Assembly (NCBI GenBank): GCA_938002705.1
Contig: CALLAG010000055.1
Location: forward strand, 1 to 5,426
Length of the DNA stretch: 5,426 nucleotides
Direction of reading: 5' to 3'
DNA from: an uncultured Saprospiraceae bacterium
GTDB taxonomy: Bacteria; Bacteroidota; Bacteroidia; Chitinophagales; Saprospiraceae
Shown: piece after piece, positions 1-5,398 of the stretch
Layout: every line of letters begins with the position of its first letter
Numbering within the stretch: the stretch's first letter is position 1
Notes under the pieces: generated by a model
What the model was told of the DNA's origin: nothing
Seen by the model: only the letters and a program-made list of their open reading frames with translations
The model's database searches: none
Position numbers and translations under genes: made by a program

Positions 1-500
1 ATGGTTCCGTTTCCCTTTTTTCATCTTGAACGTAGAGAAAGATCTGTTATTTAATGGAAAGTGGGGCTTTTAGTTAGTGATGCTTTTTATGTATAAATAG
101 ATGCCTCCCTCTGGTCGACATGAAAAAATTTGCGCTGATTCTTCTTTCCCTTTTTTCATCTTGAACGCAGAGAAAGATCTATTATTTAGTGGAAAGTGGG
201 GCTTTTAGTTAGTGGTGCTTTTCATATAGAAGAGATGCCTCTCTCTTGTCGACATGAAAAAATTTGCGCTGATTCTTCTTCTCCTTTTTTTCATCTTGAA
301 CGAAGAGAAAGATCTATTATTTAGTATGAAGTGGGGCTTTTAGTTAGTTACGTTTTTTATGTATAAAATAGATGCCTCCCTCTGGTCGACATGAAAAAGT
401 TAAAGATGGTTCCGTTTCTCCTCTTTTTTCATCTTGAACGAAGAGAAAGATCTATTATTTAGTAGAAGGTGGCAAGTGTGAGGTAATGCTTCTTTTGCTT
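1..500. repeat. Tandem array of ~135-bp repeats, truncated at the left edge
   Basis: The block TCATCTTGAACG occurs at 21, 156, 291 and 429, spaced 135, 135 and 138 bases. The block GTCGACATGAAAAA occurs at 114, 248 and 385. Two full units (114-247 and 248-384) are flanked by a partial unit on the left (1-113) and a unit on the right (from 385) that stays recognisable to about 463 and then decays. Conserved blocks in order are GTCGACATGAAAAA, a variable stretch, TCATCTTGAACG, AGAGAAAGATCT, GTGGGGCTTTTAGTTAGT and GATGCCTC. There are two variants of the variable stretch: AATTTGCGCTGATTCTTCTT in the middle units, and AGATGGTTCCGTTT at 404-417, whose ATGGTTCCGTTT core also opens the window at 1. 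No long reading frame crosses the array on either strand. Its function is unknown. It may continue to the left of the window. Confidence 0.93.
120..343 (+). other. Short signal-peptide-like reading frames inside repeat units
   Basis: Each GTCGAC block is followed directly by ATGAAAAA, so every unit opens a short frame. At 120-164 it reads MKKFALILLSLFSS then stop. At 254-343 it is a 29-residue peptide beginning MKKFALILLLLFFIL. Both are a lysine pair followed by a hydrophobic run, like a signal peptide or a small type I toxin. A third frame at 391-462 encodes 23 residues starting MKKLKMVPFLLFFHLE, and its C-terminal part (VPF..FHLERRERS) matches the frame at 1-54. One-base differences make the two middle units diverge in frame, which argues against a conserved peptide. 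No Shine-Dalgarno sequence precedes them; the bases upstream are CCTCCCTCT, the complement of one. Translation is unproven. Confidence 0.25.
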
Positions 501-564
501 AAAGACATGATAGGCATCATTTATAGTTGAACTTCATTCTGCTGAAACTGAAGATATCTCGACG

Positions 565-590
565 AGCTCGACATGAAAAAAAGGACATAA
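565..590 (+). repeat. Degenerate last copy of the repeat-start motif
   Basis: TCGACATGAAAAA recurs at 568-580, about 180 bases after the previous copy, and is followed by AAGGACATAA, so its frame closes after five codons. It is preceded by the palindrome CGAGCTCG at 563-570 and by an extra CTCGAC at 558-563. It probably marks the eroded right end of the tandem array. The stretch between roughly 465 and 560 holds no other feature I can support. Confidence 0.5.
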
Positions 591-634
591 CAAAACTTTA
601 ATAAGTAATCAAATATTATAAAAATACATATGTG

Positions 635-642
635 TACCTTTG
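635..642 (+). promoter_or_regulatory. Bacteroidota -7 promoter element for the transglycosylase gene
   Basis: TACCTTTG fits the Bacteroidota primary sigma factor consensus TAnnTTTG. It lies 18 bases before the ATG at 661, which predicts a leader of roughly 10-14 bases. I see no clear -33 TTTG partner about 20 bases upstream, where the sequence is A/T-rich. The spacing and the clear start of the downstream gene support the call. Confidence 0.55.
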
Positions 643-660
643 TAGATAGAAAATGAAACG

Positions 661-1572
661 ATGCTAATAGACAAAAAATATATAATAGGGATATGTGTAG
701 GACTAATAATAGGACTATCCGTCTCTACTCAGTATGTCAATGCCGATGTAGAAGATGAAGATATGATGGCTGGCAACCTCCCACAGGTCATACAGCCTGT
801 AGACATGAATAAGGATTATAATTTTGCTGGAGAGCCATTACCTAATAACTTTGATGTAAGAGAAAGGTTAGAGAGAGAGCTCTCCGTCAATGCCTACTGG
901 CAGTCGTCTACCCTACTCAATATCAAAACGGCCAATAGATACTTCCCTATGATAGAGAGAGTTCTTGCCGAGTATGGCATACCTCAAGACTTTAAGTATC
1001 TAGCTGTAGCAGAGAGTAACCTCAGAAATGTATCCTCTTCTGCTAATGCCAAAGGATTCTGGCAGTTCAGAAAATTAGCAGGCAAAGAAATGGGCTTAGA
1101 GATCAATGATGAAGTCGACGAAAGATACCACGCTGAGAAAGCAACTATCGCTGCTTGCAAATATATCAAACAGCTATATGATAGATTCGGGTCATGGACT
1201 AATGCTGCCGCAGCTTATAATGTGGGACCTACTAACTTCCGACGTACACTGAAGGATCAAAAGCAAGAAAACTTCTATGAACTCAATCTCAATTCAGAGA
1301 CGAGCAGGTATCTATTTAGATTAGTCGCATTCAAGGAGATCATGTCAGAGCCTGAGAAGTATGGCTATTATGTCAATGCAGATGAAAAGTATCCAGTGTG
1401 GGATTTCTATGAGGTCGTTGTAGATAAATCAGTTACGAGTTGGGGAGATTTTGCCAGAGATCACGGTATCACATACCGTATGCTTAAGGTCTACAATCCT
1501 TGGTTACGTGAGAATAAGCTAACAGTCATCAATAATACTTATAAGATTAAGATTCCGAGAAGGACTAATTGA
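661..1572 (+). CDS. Secreted MltD-like lytic transglycosylase (SLT domain)
   Basis: This is a 303-residue exported enzyme predicted to cut the glycan strands of peptidoglycan, giving 1,6-anhydro ends. Residues 1-28 form a signal peptide: MLIDKK, a hydrophobic stretch, then a likely cut at VNA|DV. The SLT-type (GH23) domain covers about residues 90-200. It shows the catalytic glutamate in the AES motif (Glu118), GFWQF (132-136), DER (153-155) and AAAAYNVGP (182-190), all in the usual family order. The C-terminal region (about 245-300) ends in VYNPWLRENKL and YKIKIP, which resembles the degenerate LysM-like tail of Bacteroidota MltD homologues. The start at 661 is chosen because it gives a complete signal peptide and lies just after a -7 box; the ATG at 653 is out of frame and closes at once. 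The gene stands alone, with the repeat array upstream and no clear terminator downstream. The enzyme class is secure; the MltD subfamily is likely. Confidence 0.92.
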   Translation: MLIDKKYIIGICVGLIIGLSVSTQYVNADVEDEDMMAGNLPQVIQPVDMNKDYNFAGEPLPNNFDVRERLERELSVNAYWQSSTLLNIKTANRYFPMIERVLAEYGIPQDFKYLAVAESNLRNVSSSANAKGFWQFRKLAGKEMGLEINDEVDERYHAEKATIAACKYIKQLYDRFGSWTNAAAAYNVGPTNFRRTLKDQKQENFYELNLNSETSRYLFRLVAFKEIMSEPEKYGYYVNADEKYPVWDFYEVVVDKSVTSWGDFARDHGITYRMLKVYNPWLRENKLTVINNTYKIKIPRRTN

Positions 1573-1606
1573 TAGTAATCTTAAGAGAAAATGTACAATT
1601 ATTGAA

Positions 1607-1722
1607 ATAGTATGATCCCTCCAGGATCAGAAATAATCTAAATGTTACTGCAAAATTAGTAAGACCTCTATGAGGTATAGAGACATGGATGTTATCTTAG
1701 GACCGCAGAACGATCATACTAT
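1607..1722. other. Hairpin cluster enclosed by an 11-bp inverted repeat
   Basis: ATAGTATGATC at 1607-1617 is perfectly complementary to GATCATACTAT at 1712-1722. Inside lie three adjacent small hairpins: TGATCC/GGATCA (1613-1618 with 1624-1629, loop CTCCA), TTACTG/TAGTAA (1645-1650 with 1657-1662, one G-U pair), and ACCTC/GAGGT (1664-1668 with 1672-1676). The first hairpin uses bases that also form the outer stem, so the two are mutually exclusive. There is no tRNA or rRNA signature and no family I recognise. It could be a structured RNA, a 3' element of the upstream mRNA, or a decayed miniature transposable element. The rest of the 1573-1839 spacer shows nothing beyond T-rich stretches. Confidence 0.4.
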
Positions 1723-1839
1723 ATTTTAAAGGAATCACCAGCATATTGTTTTTTTGTGTAGAGGTGTCAGCGACATTTTGATAGCCACAAATACACGAAT
1801 AAAGGACGAATGTTATAGAATAGATGATTGGAGTAAGCT

Positions 1840-2028
1840 TCAGTTAACTCGACACTTACAACCCCATAGTCCCGATGAGAAATGGTAGTCAACTGGAGCA
1901 TCATTACTCTGTAGAGCCATATTATATGCCTCTTGACAGTTTTTCCTTGCATGACTATTAGTTACAACCCTGAAGGCTACAAATAGCATAACGAGGAAGA
2001 TTAAGTAGACGACTATTTTTTGCTTCAT
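1840..2028 (-). CDS. Small membrane-anchored cysteine-containing protein, unknown function
   Basis: This is a 62-residue protein of no family I can name. The start at 2028 gives MKQKIVVYLIFLVMLFVAF, a lysine-flanked hydrophobic segment (about residues 4-20) that acts as a membrane anchor or uncleaved signal. A short polar domain follows with three cysteines (31, 57, 59) in the contexts NCQEAY and GLWGCKC, plus DYHFSSG. The in-frame ATG at 2067 would add 13 residues and spoil the signal-like N-terminus, so 2028 is preferred. A second reverse-strand frame at 1767-1952 overlaps it but has no anchor or motif and looks like a shadow. The gene is divergent from the CHAP gene, with 74 bases between the two starts. 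No perfect -7 box is seen on this strand; the nearest is GGTATTTG (2065-2058). The export signal and clustered cysteines make a real gene likelier than chance, though its small size leaves doubt. Confidence 0.6.
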   Translation of the reverse strand: MKQKIVVYLIFLVMLFVAFRVVTNSHARKNCQEAYNMALQSNDAPVDYHFSSGLWGCKCRVN

Positions 2029-2087
2029 TACTGATCTTTTTATATAGTTTAAATATACAAATACCATAATATTTATCCGCCATTATA

Positions 2088-2095
2088 TAGTTTTG
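2088..2095 (+). promoter_or_regulatory. -7 promoter element of the CHAP-hemJ-SRPBCC operon
   Basis: TAGTTTTG matches TAnnTTTG exactly. The ATG of the CHAP gene at 2103 begins only 7 bases after the end of the box. Transcription in this phylum usually starts a few bases past the box, so the mRNA would have almost no leader. No convincing -33 element is seen. The spacer also serves the divergent small gene. Confidence 0.6.
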
Positions 2096-2102
2096 CCTTT
2101 TC

Positions 2103-2786
2103 ATGAATAAAACGACATTTAAAGCCATCTTTATTACCATCCTGTTCTTTGGAGGAATAGGCTATCTATTATTTGGTGGTGGCAAATTACCTGACTTTCC
2201 TGATATGTCTTTCATTGAGAACATTTTCAAAAAGAAAGATAAAGGGGACACCAAGAAAACCACAAAAAGAAAAAGAAATACTCCTAATGCCAAAGCTGGC
2301 GAAGTGGTAGACAACTACAGAGGTGTCAATATATATTATAATGGAAGCGCCAGTAATGTATATGGTCGTAACGTAACTAAGGACGGCTATAACCTGGGTC
2401 TTAAATATCAGTGTGTAGAATTCGCCAAGCGCTTCTATTATGAAGCTTATAATCATAAGATGCCAGATAGCTATGGCCATGCTAGAGACTTCTATGATTC
2501 TTCTATACCATCTGGCAGTATGAATAATGCTCGCGGTATGTATCAATTCCGAAATAGAACTTTCGATAAACCAAAAGTAGATGACCTCTGTGTGATAGGA
2601 CCAAGTGCAGGCAACAAATTTGGTCATCTATTCATCATCACTAAAGTCAATAAAAATTCTGTAGAATTCGTACAGCAAAATGGAGGTTATAACAATCCAA
2701 GTCGTGGTACCTATGAATTAATTAATCAGGATGGACAATGGTATCTTAAAGCAGCAAATTTATTAGGTTGGCTCAGAATGCCGTAG
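2103..2786 (+). CDS. Membrane-anchored CHAP-domain protein, probable peptidoglycan amidase/endopeptidase
   Basis: This 227-residue protein is predicted to hydrolyse amide bonds in peptidoglycan peptides on the outer face of the inner membrane. Residues 6-24 are a hydrophobic anchor (AIFITILFFGGIGYLLFGG). A lysine- and threonine-rich linker follows (43-60, KKKDKGDTKKTTKRKR). The CHAP domain covers about 68-225. The catalytic cysteine sits in KYQCVEFAKRF (Cys104) and the histidine in GHLFIITKV (His175). The third position, in FVQQNGG (189-195), reads Gln/Asn rather than the acidic residue found in many CHAP enzymes. The YQCVEFAKRF motif also recalls glutathionylspermidine amidase, so another amide substrate is possible. 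It is the first gene of a run with hemJ only 9 bases downstream. The start is supported by the N-terminal anchor and by the -7 box just upstream. The CHAP domain is secure; the substrate is inferred. Confidence 0.85.
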   Translation: MNKTTFKAIFITILFFGGIGYLLFGGGKLPDFPDMSFIENIFKKKDKGDTKKTTKRKRNTPNAKAGEVVDNYRGVNIYYNGSASNVYGRNVTKDGYNLGLKYQCVEFAKRFYYEAYNHKMPDSYGHARDFYDSSIPSGSMNNARGMYQFRNRTFDKPKVDDLCVIGPSAGNKFGHLFIITKVNKNSVEFVQQNGGYNNPSRGTYELINQDGQWYLKAANLLGWLRMP

Positions 2787-2795
2787 ATTAGCATA

Positions 2796-3329
2796 ATGAT
2801 ATATCTATTACTTAAGAGTCTGCATATTGTCTCTATGGTGGCGTGGTTCGCTGCTCTATTCTATCTCGTCAGATTATTCGTCTACCATAAGGAAGCTCAT
2901 CAGAAAGGTGACGCTGCAAGCAACATACTCACAACTCAGTACTATGCAATGGGCTCGCGATTATTCAAGCTTATATGCCGTCCTGCCATGATTCTTACAT
3001 GGGTACTCGGTATAGTCATGATGTCTCAGAATGGTGGAGAATGGCTCCGAGAAGCTAAGTGGCTGCATACTAAGATCACGGTCGTACTTGTACTTACAGG
3101 ATATAGCGAGTATAGTGGGGTCATCATCAAAAAGCTACACAAGGGTCAGAAAGTCATGTCTACATTGGCTTTCAGAATGTACAATCAGATCCCTACCCTG
3201 TTCTTATTATTGATTGTTTTGTTAGCTATATTTAAAAATATGCTGAATATTGGCTATACATTTGCCGGTATATTCATATTAGGAATAGTCTTATTTTTAT
3301 TTATAAAAATGTCTAATAAAAAGGCTTAA
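2796..3329 (+). CDS. hemJ: HemJ, protoporphyrinogen IX oxidase (CopD-like family)
   Basis: This 177-residue integral membrane protein is predicted to oxidise protoporphyrinogen IX to protoporphyrin IX, the penultimate step of haem synthesis, replacing HemG or HemY. It has four or five membrane helices (about 3-25, 60-77, 92-110, 132-148, 153-171). Family signatures are the N-terminal KSLHIVSMVAWFAALFYLVRLFVYH, here split as KSLHIVSMVAWF (7-18) and LFYLVRLFVYH (21-31), with the conserved haem-ligand-type His10 and Arg26. WLHTK (89-93) supplies the conserved lysine, and RMYNQIPTLFLL (127-138) matches the usual R..NE.PT segment. The usual glutamate after Asn is Gln131 here, and the usual histidines after the third helix read YSEY (103-106). 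Length and start fit the family. The ATG lies 9 bases after the CHAP stop codon and the next gene starts 17 bases after this one, so it is probably co-transcribed with both. Confidence 0.88.
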   Translation: MIYLLLKSLHIVSMVAWFAALFYLVRLFVYHKEAHQKGDAASNILTTQYYAMGSRLFKLICRPAMILTWVLGIVMMSQNGGEWLREAKWLHTKITVVLVLTGYSEYSGVIIKKLHKGQKVMSTLAFRMYNQIPTLFLLLIVLLAIFKNMLNIGYTFAGIFILGIVLFLFIKMSNKKA

Positions 3330-3346
3330 GAACGTAAACAACACAA

Positions 3347-4366
3347 ATGAAAAAATTTCTTAGAATTCTAATAGCTATACTTGTCTTATTCTTAATATTA
3401 GCATTACTACTCATGTTCTTATCTCCTAAGAAGATGATGGTAGAAGAATCTATAACTATAGATGCCCCAGCTAATATGGTGTATAACCAAGTCAATGATT
3501 TTAAAAAATGGCCTACATGGTCACCTTGGTCAAAGTTAGATCCTGATGCGGTCAATACATACAGTAAAAAAACATCTGGCGTAGGTGCACAATGGTCATG
3601 GAAAGGAAATGAAGACATGGGTGAAGGCACTCAAAAAATAATAGGTGTAGATCCTGGCAAAAGCATAAAAACTTCATTAGACTTTAATGGTATGCCTGGC
3701 ACCAGTTTTAGTGACTGGACATTCATACCAGAAGGTGATAAAACTAAAGTTACTTGGACATTTGATGGTGCTGAGTCGAACTTCTTTATGAGACCTTTCA
3801 ACCTAATATTTAAATCAACTGTAGCAAAATCTTACCAAGAAGGCTTATCTGCCATCAAAACGATAGTAGAAAAAAGAGCCCAAGAAAAAATATATAAAGG
3901 CTTCAAAATAAATGAAGTCGATATACCTGAGAAGAACTATATCGCCATCAGACAAGAGATCAAGATGGATAATGTACAGCAATTCTATAGCAGAAATCTT
4001 CCATCACTATTCGGAAAAGTAACAGCTGCAGGTATAGAGATGGATGGTATGCCTGGAGGATTATTCTACAAGTGGGATGAGACTAACGGTACGACGGATA
4101 TGGCGGCAAGCATTCCTATCAAGGAAGCGATGTCAGTAGCAGGAGCAAGTCTAGAGACTATCCCAGCAGGCAGAGCTATTCAGGTAGATTACTACGGCGA
4201 TTATGACGGATCGGCACAAGCTCACTATGCCATAGATGAGTATATGCAAGATTATGGCATCTTAAGTAATGTCCCTATAGTAGAGGAATATGTTACTGAT
4301 CCTACAGTAGAAAAAGATCCTAAGAAATGGTTAACAAAGATAACCTACTACATCGCAGAAAACTAA
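3347..4366 (+). CDS. Membrane-anchored SRPBCC (polyketide cyclase-like) plus GyrI-like ligand-binding fusion
   Basis: This 339-residue protein joins two ligand-binding folds. Residues 5-26 form a strongly hydrophobic anchor. An SRPBCC/START-like domain spans about 32-178: it opens with ESITIDAPANMVYNQVNDF and WPTWSPWSKLDP, contains GVGAQWSWKG (78-87), and closes with a helix ending near YQEGLSAIKTIVEKR. A GyrI-like/AraC effector-binding-type domain spans about 183-339, with FKINEVDIPEKNYIAIRQ, MPGGLFYKW (235-243), IPAGRAIQVDYYGDYDG (272-288) and a C-terminal KITYYI strand. No DNA-binding domain is present, so it is not a transcription regulator of the AraC type. No catalytic role can be assigned. 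The GyrI-like fold is shared with SOUL haem-binding proteins, and hemJ lies immediately upstream, so a tetrapyrrole ligand is a possible but unproven idea. It is the last gene of the run and is followed by a terminator. Confidence 0.85.
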   Translation: MKKFLRILIAILVLFLILALLLMFLSPKKMMVEESITIDAPANMVYNQVNDFKKWPTWSPWSKLDPDAVNTYSKKTSGVGAQWSWKGNEDMGEGTQKIIGVDPGKSIKTSLDFNGMPGTSFSDWTFIPEGDKTKVTWTFDGAESNFFMRPFNLIFKSTVAKSYQEGLSAIKTIVEKRAQEKIYKGFKINEVDIPEKNYIAIRQEIKMDNVQQFYSRNLPSLFGKVTAAGIEMDGMPGGLFYKWDETNGTTDMAASIPIKEAMSVAGASLETIPAGRAIQVDYYGDYDGSAQAHYAIDEYMQDYGILSNVPIVEEYVTDPTVEKDPKKWLTKITYYIAEN

Positions 4367-4375
4367 AATGACAAT

Positions 4376-4409
4376 AAATGGGTTATTCAATTATGAGTAA
4401 CCCATTTTT
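4376..4409 (+). terminator. Rho-independent terminator of the CHAP-hemJ-SRPBCC operon
   Basis: AAATGGGTTATTCA (4376-4389) pairs with TGAGTAACCCATTT (4394-4407) in a 14-bp stem with one G-U pair and a four-base ATTA loop. TTTTTATTTATA follows on the plus strand. It begins 10 bases after the stop codon at 4366 and ends 12 bases before the next ATG. The opposite strand is also preceded by an A/T-rich tract, but no minus-strand gene needs it. Confidence 0.88.
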
Positions 4410-4420
4410 ATTTATACCAT

Positions 4421-4918
4421 ATGAATAATATCATACTACTATTACTTCTCAGTCTCCCATCGCTGCATGACTTCCATATGAGCAGATTAGATCTGCATTA
4501 CAAGTCAGATCAGCAGTCTATGCAGTTTTCGTTGTTTATGTTTATAGATGACTTTGAAGCTACGATCAAGGAGCATGAGGATAATGTAGACTTAAAATTA
4601 TTTACAAAAAAAGAATCTACCGTCGCTGATTCTCTGATCTATAATTACATCAGCAAAAACCTTCTTATCAATGTAGACAACAACATTAAGACTATGAACT
4701 ACATAGGAAAGGAAATAGATGAAAAAGATCTGCAAGGCATGTGGATATACCTTGAAATAGATAATCAGAAAACTTTCGAATCTCTGGACATCACTAACTC
4801 TATCCTGACAGATGCCTTCTCAGATCAGAGAAATATCATCAACGTGTTAGTGGACAGCAAAAGAAAAGGCTATCATATCCTCGATAAGAAAAACAACAGT
4901 CAAAAGATTAAGCTCTGA
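4421..4918 (+). CDS. DUF6702 family exported protein
   Basis: This 165-residue protein resembles the Bacteroidota-specific DUF6702 family, whose function is not known to me. Residues 1-14 (MNNIILLLLLSLPS) are a short signal-peptide-like segment. The family-like landmarks follow in order: HDFHMSRLDLHY (16-27), the SLFMFIDDFEATI segment (37-49), NYIGKEID (93-100), WIYLEID (108-114), and the end motif LTDAFSDQRNIINV (129-142). In relatives the histidine motif follows the signal cleavage site, which supports the start at 4421. The start lies just past the terminator of the previous operon, and no TAnnTTTG box is visible between them, so its promoter is unclear. The stop codon TGA (4916-4918) overlaps the apparent CTG start of yidD, suggesting one transcript and coupled translation. 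The family call rests on remembered motifs. Confidence 0.75.
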   Translation: MNNIILLLLLSLPSLHDFHMSRLDLHYKSDQQSMQFSLFMFIDDFEATIKEHEDNVDLKLFTKKESTVADSLIYNYISKNLLINVDNNIKTMNYIGKEIDEKDLQGMWIYLEIDNQKTFESLDITNSILTDAFSDQRNIINVLVDSKRKGYHILDKKNNSQKIKL

Positions 4919-5145
4919 GAAATCCACTCTCATATATTATCATAGTCCCAGTCAGGCTATATCAGAAAGTTATATCTCCTCTCTTAGGTCCTAACTGTAG
5001 ATATCAACCTACTTGTTCTCATTACATGATAGAGGCAATACAAGAATGGGGCCTCGTCAAAGGCTTGTACTTGGGTATCAGAAGAATATTAAGATGTCAT
5101 CCCTGGGCATCATTTGGCGAAGATCCTGTGCCTAAGAAGAAATAA
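4915..5145 (+). CDS. yidD: YidD, membrane protein insertion efficiency factor, apparent CTG start
   Basis: This 76-residue protein assists YidC-dependent insertion of proteins into the inner membrane. Landmarks are RLYQKVISPLLGPNCRYQPT (14-33), TCSHYMIEAIQEWG (33-46) and RRILRCHPWASFGEDPVPKK (56-75). All three family cysteines are present (28, 34, 61), and the length is normal. The reading frame has no ATG or GTG before residue 38 and closes upstream at TAA (4909-4911), leaving only GCT before CTG at 4915. Starting at that CTG gives RNPLSYIIIVPVRLYQ, which matches the length and pattern of the N-terminus in Bacteroidota relatives. The CTG overlaps the TGA of the DUF6702 gene in a CTGA arrangement, analogous to the common ATGA coupling. 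Alternatives are an ATT, ATC or ATA start at 4936-4944, or a mutated or misread ATG. Identity is very secure; the start is inferred. Confidence 0.92.
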   Translation: MRNPLSYIIIVPVRLYQKVISPLLGPNCRYQPTCSHYMIEAIQEWGLVKGLYLGIRRILRCHPWASFGEDPVPKKK

Positions 5146-5262
5146 TAGGCCATGCTTATAATGCCAAAAGTAAAAACCATAGAAAGGCTAAGTACACTGC
5201 CTCAAGAGACTATTAAAATCATCTATAACCCATAGAGGCTTACCACTTTAACCTGGATTATG

Positions 5263-5279
5263 CGATAGAAAATCTATCG
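5263..5279. other. Perfect 7-bp hairpin in the downstream spacer
   Basis: CGATAGA (5263-5269) and TCTATCG (5273-5279) form a perfect stem around AAA. No T-tract follows on either strand, so it is not a standard terminator. It lies about 120 bases past yidD in a spacer with no convincing gene; the only forward frame of note is a 27-residue one at 5152-5235 that matches nothing I recognise. It may belong with the palindromes at 5357-5398 as part of an extragenic repeat. Confidence 0.4.
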
Positions 5280-5356
5280 AATCATCTTATACAATTTGAC
5301 TTATAGAATGGCGGATAAGATCGCTCATATAATTTATTTCAGATTAAGACAGAAAA

Positions 5357-5398
5357 CCTACCTACTGGCAGGCAGGCGTAGACATAGCCTTAGCTATG
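5357..5398. repeat. Paired palindromes, REP-like extragenic element
   Basis: CCTACCTACTGGCAGGCAGG (5357-5376) folds on itself, best as minus-strand RNA where the two mismatches become G-U pairs. CATAGC (5383-5388) and GCTATG (5393-5398) form a perfect 6-bp stem with loop CTTA, followed by GCGAGGC. GC-rich palindromes of this CCTGCC/GGCAGG style are common between genes in Bacteroidota genomes. The element is more GC-rich than its surroundings and lies close to the right edge, so it may continue outside the window. Confidence 0.45.

Noticed and set aside
1..580. CRISPR array or integron attC array
   Set aside because: The units are conserved over most of their length rather than short repeats with unique spacers, and there is no cas gene, integrase or attC core pair.
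1613..1629. Hairpin TGATCC/GGATCA as terminator of the transglycosylase gene
   Set aside because: No T-tract follows it on the plus strand.
1651..1658. Minus-strand TAnnTTTG match (TAATTTTG)
   Set aside because: No gene lies downstream on that strand, and it would read antisense into the transglycosylase gene; single matches in AT-rich DNA are expected by chance.
1607..1722. A tRNA or known small RNA in the hairpin cluster
   Set aside because: There is no T-arm GGTTCRA-type motif, the stem lengths are wrong, and there is no SRP, 6S or tmRNA signature.
1767..1952. Reverse-strand 61-residue frame
   Set aside because: It overlaps the better-supported 62-residue frame in another phase and shows no signal, motif or sensible start context.
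2187..2627. Reverse-strand 146-residue frame
   Set aside because: It is the antisense shadow of the CHAP gene, whose catalytic motifs are clear on the plus strand.
5152..5235. 27-residue forward frame after yidD
   Set aside because: It is too short, with no recognisable motif or promoter.
5307..5318. AATGGCGGATAA also found inverted at 2073-2084 in the divergent promoter spacer
   Set aside because: A 12-base match somewhere in 5.4 kb over both strands is expected about once or twice by chance; the flanks agree only weakly.
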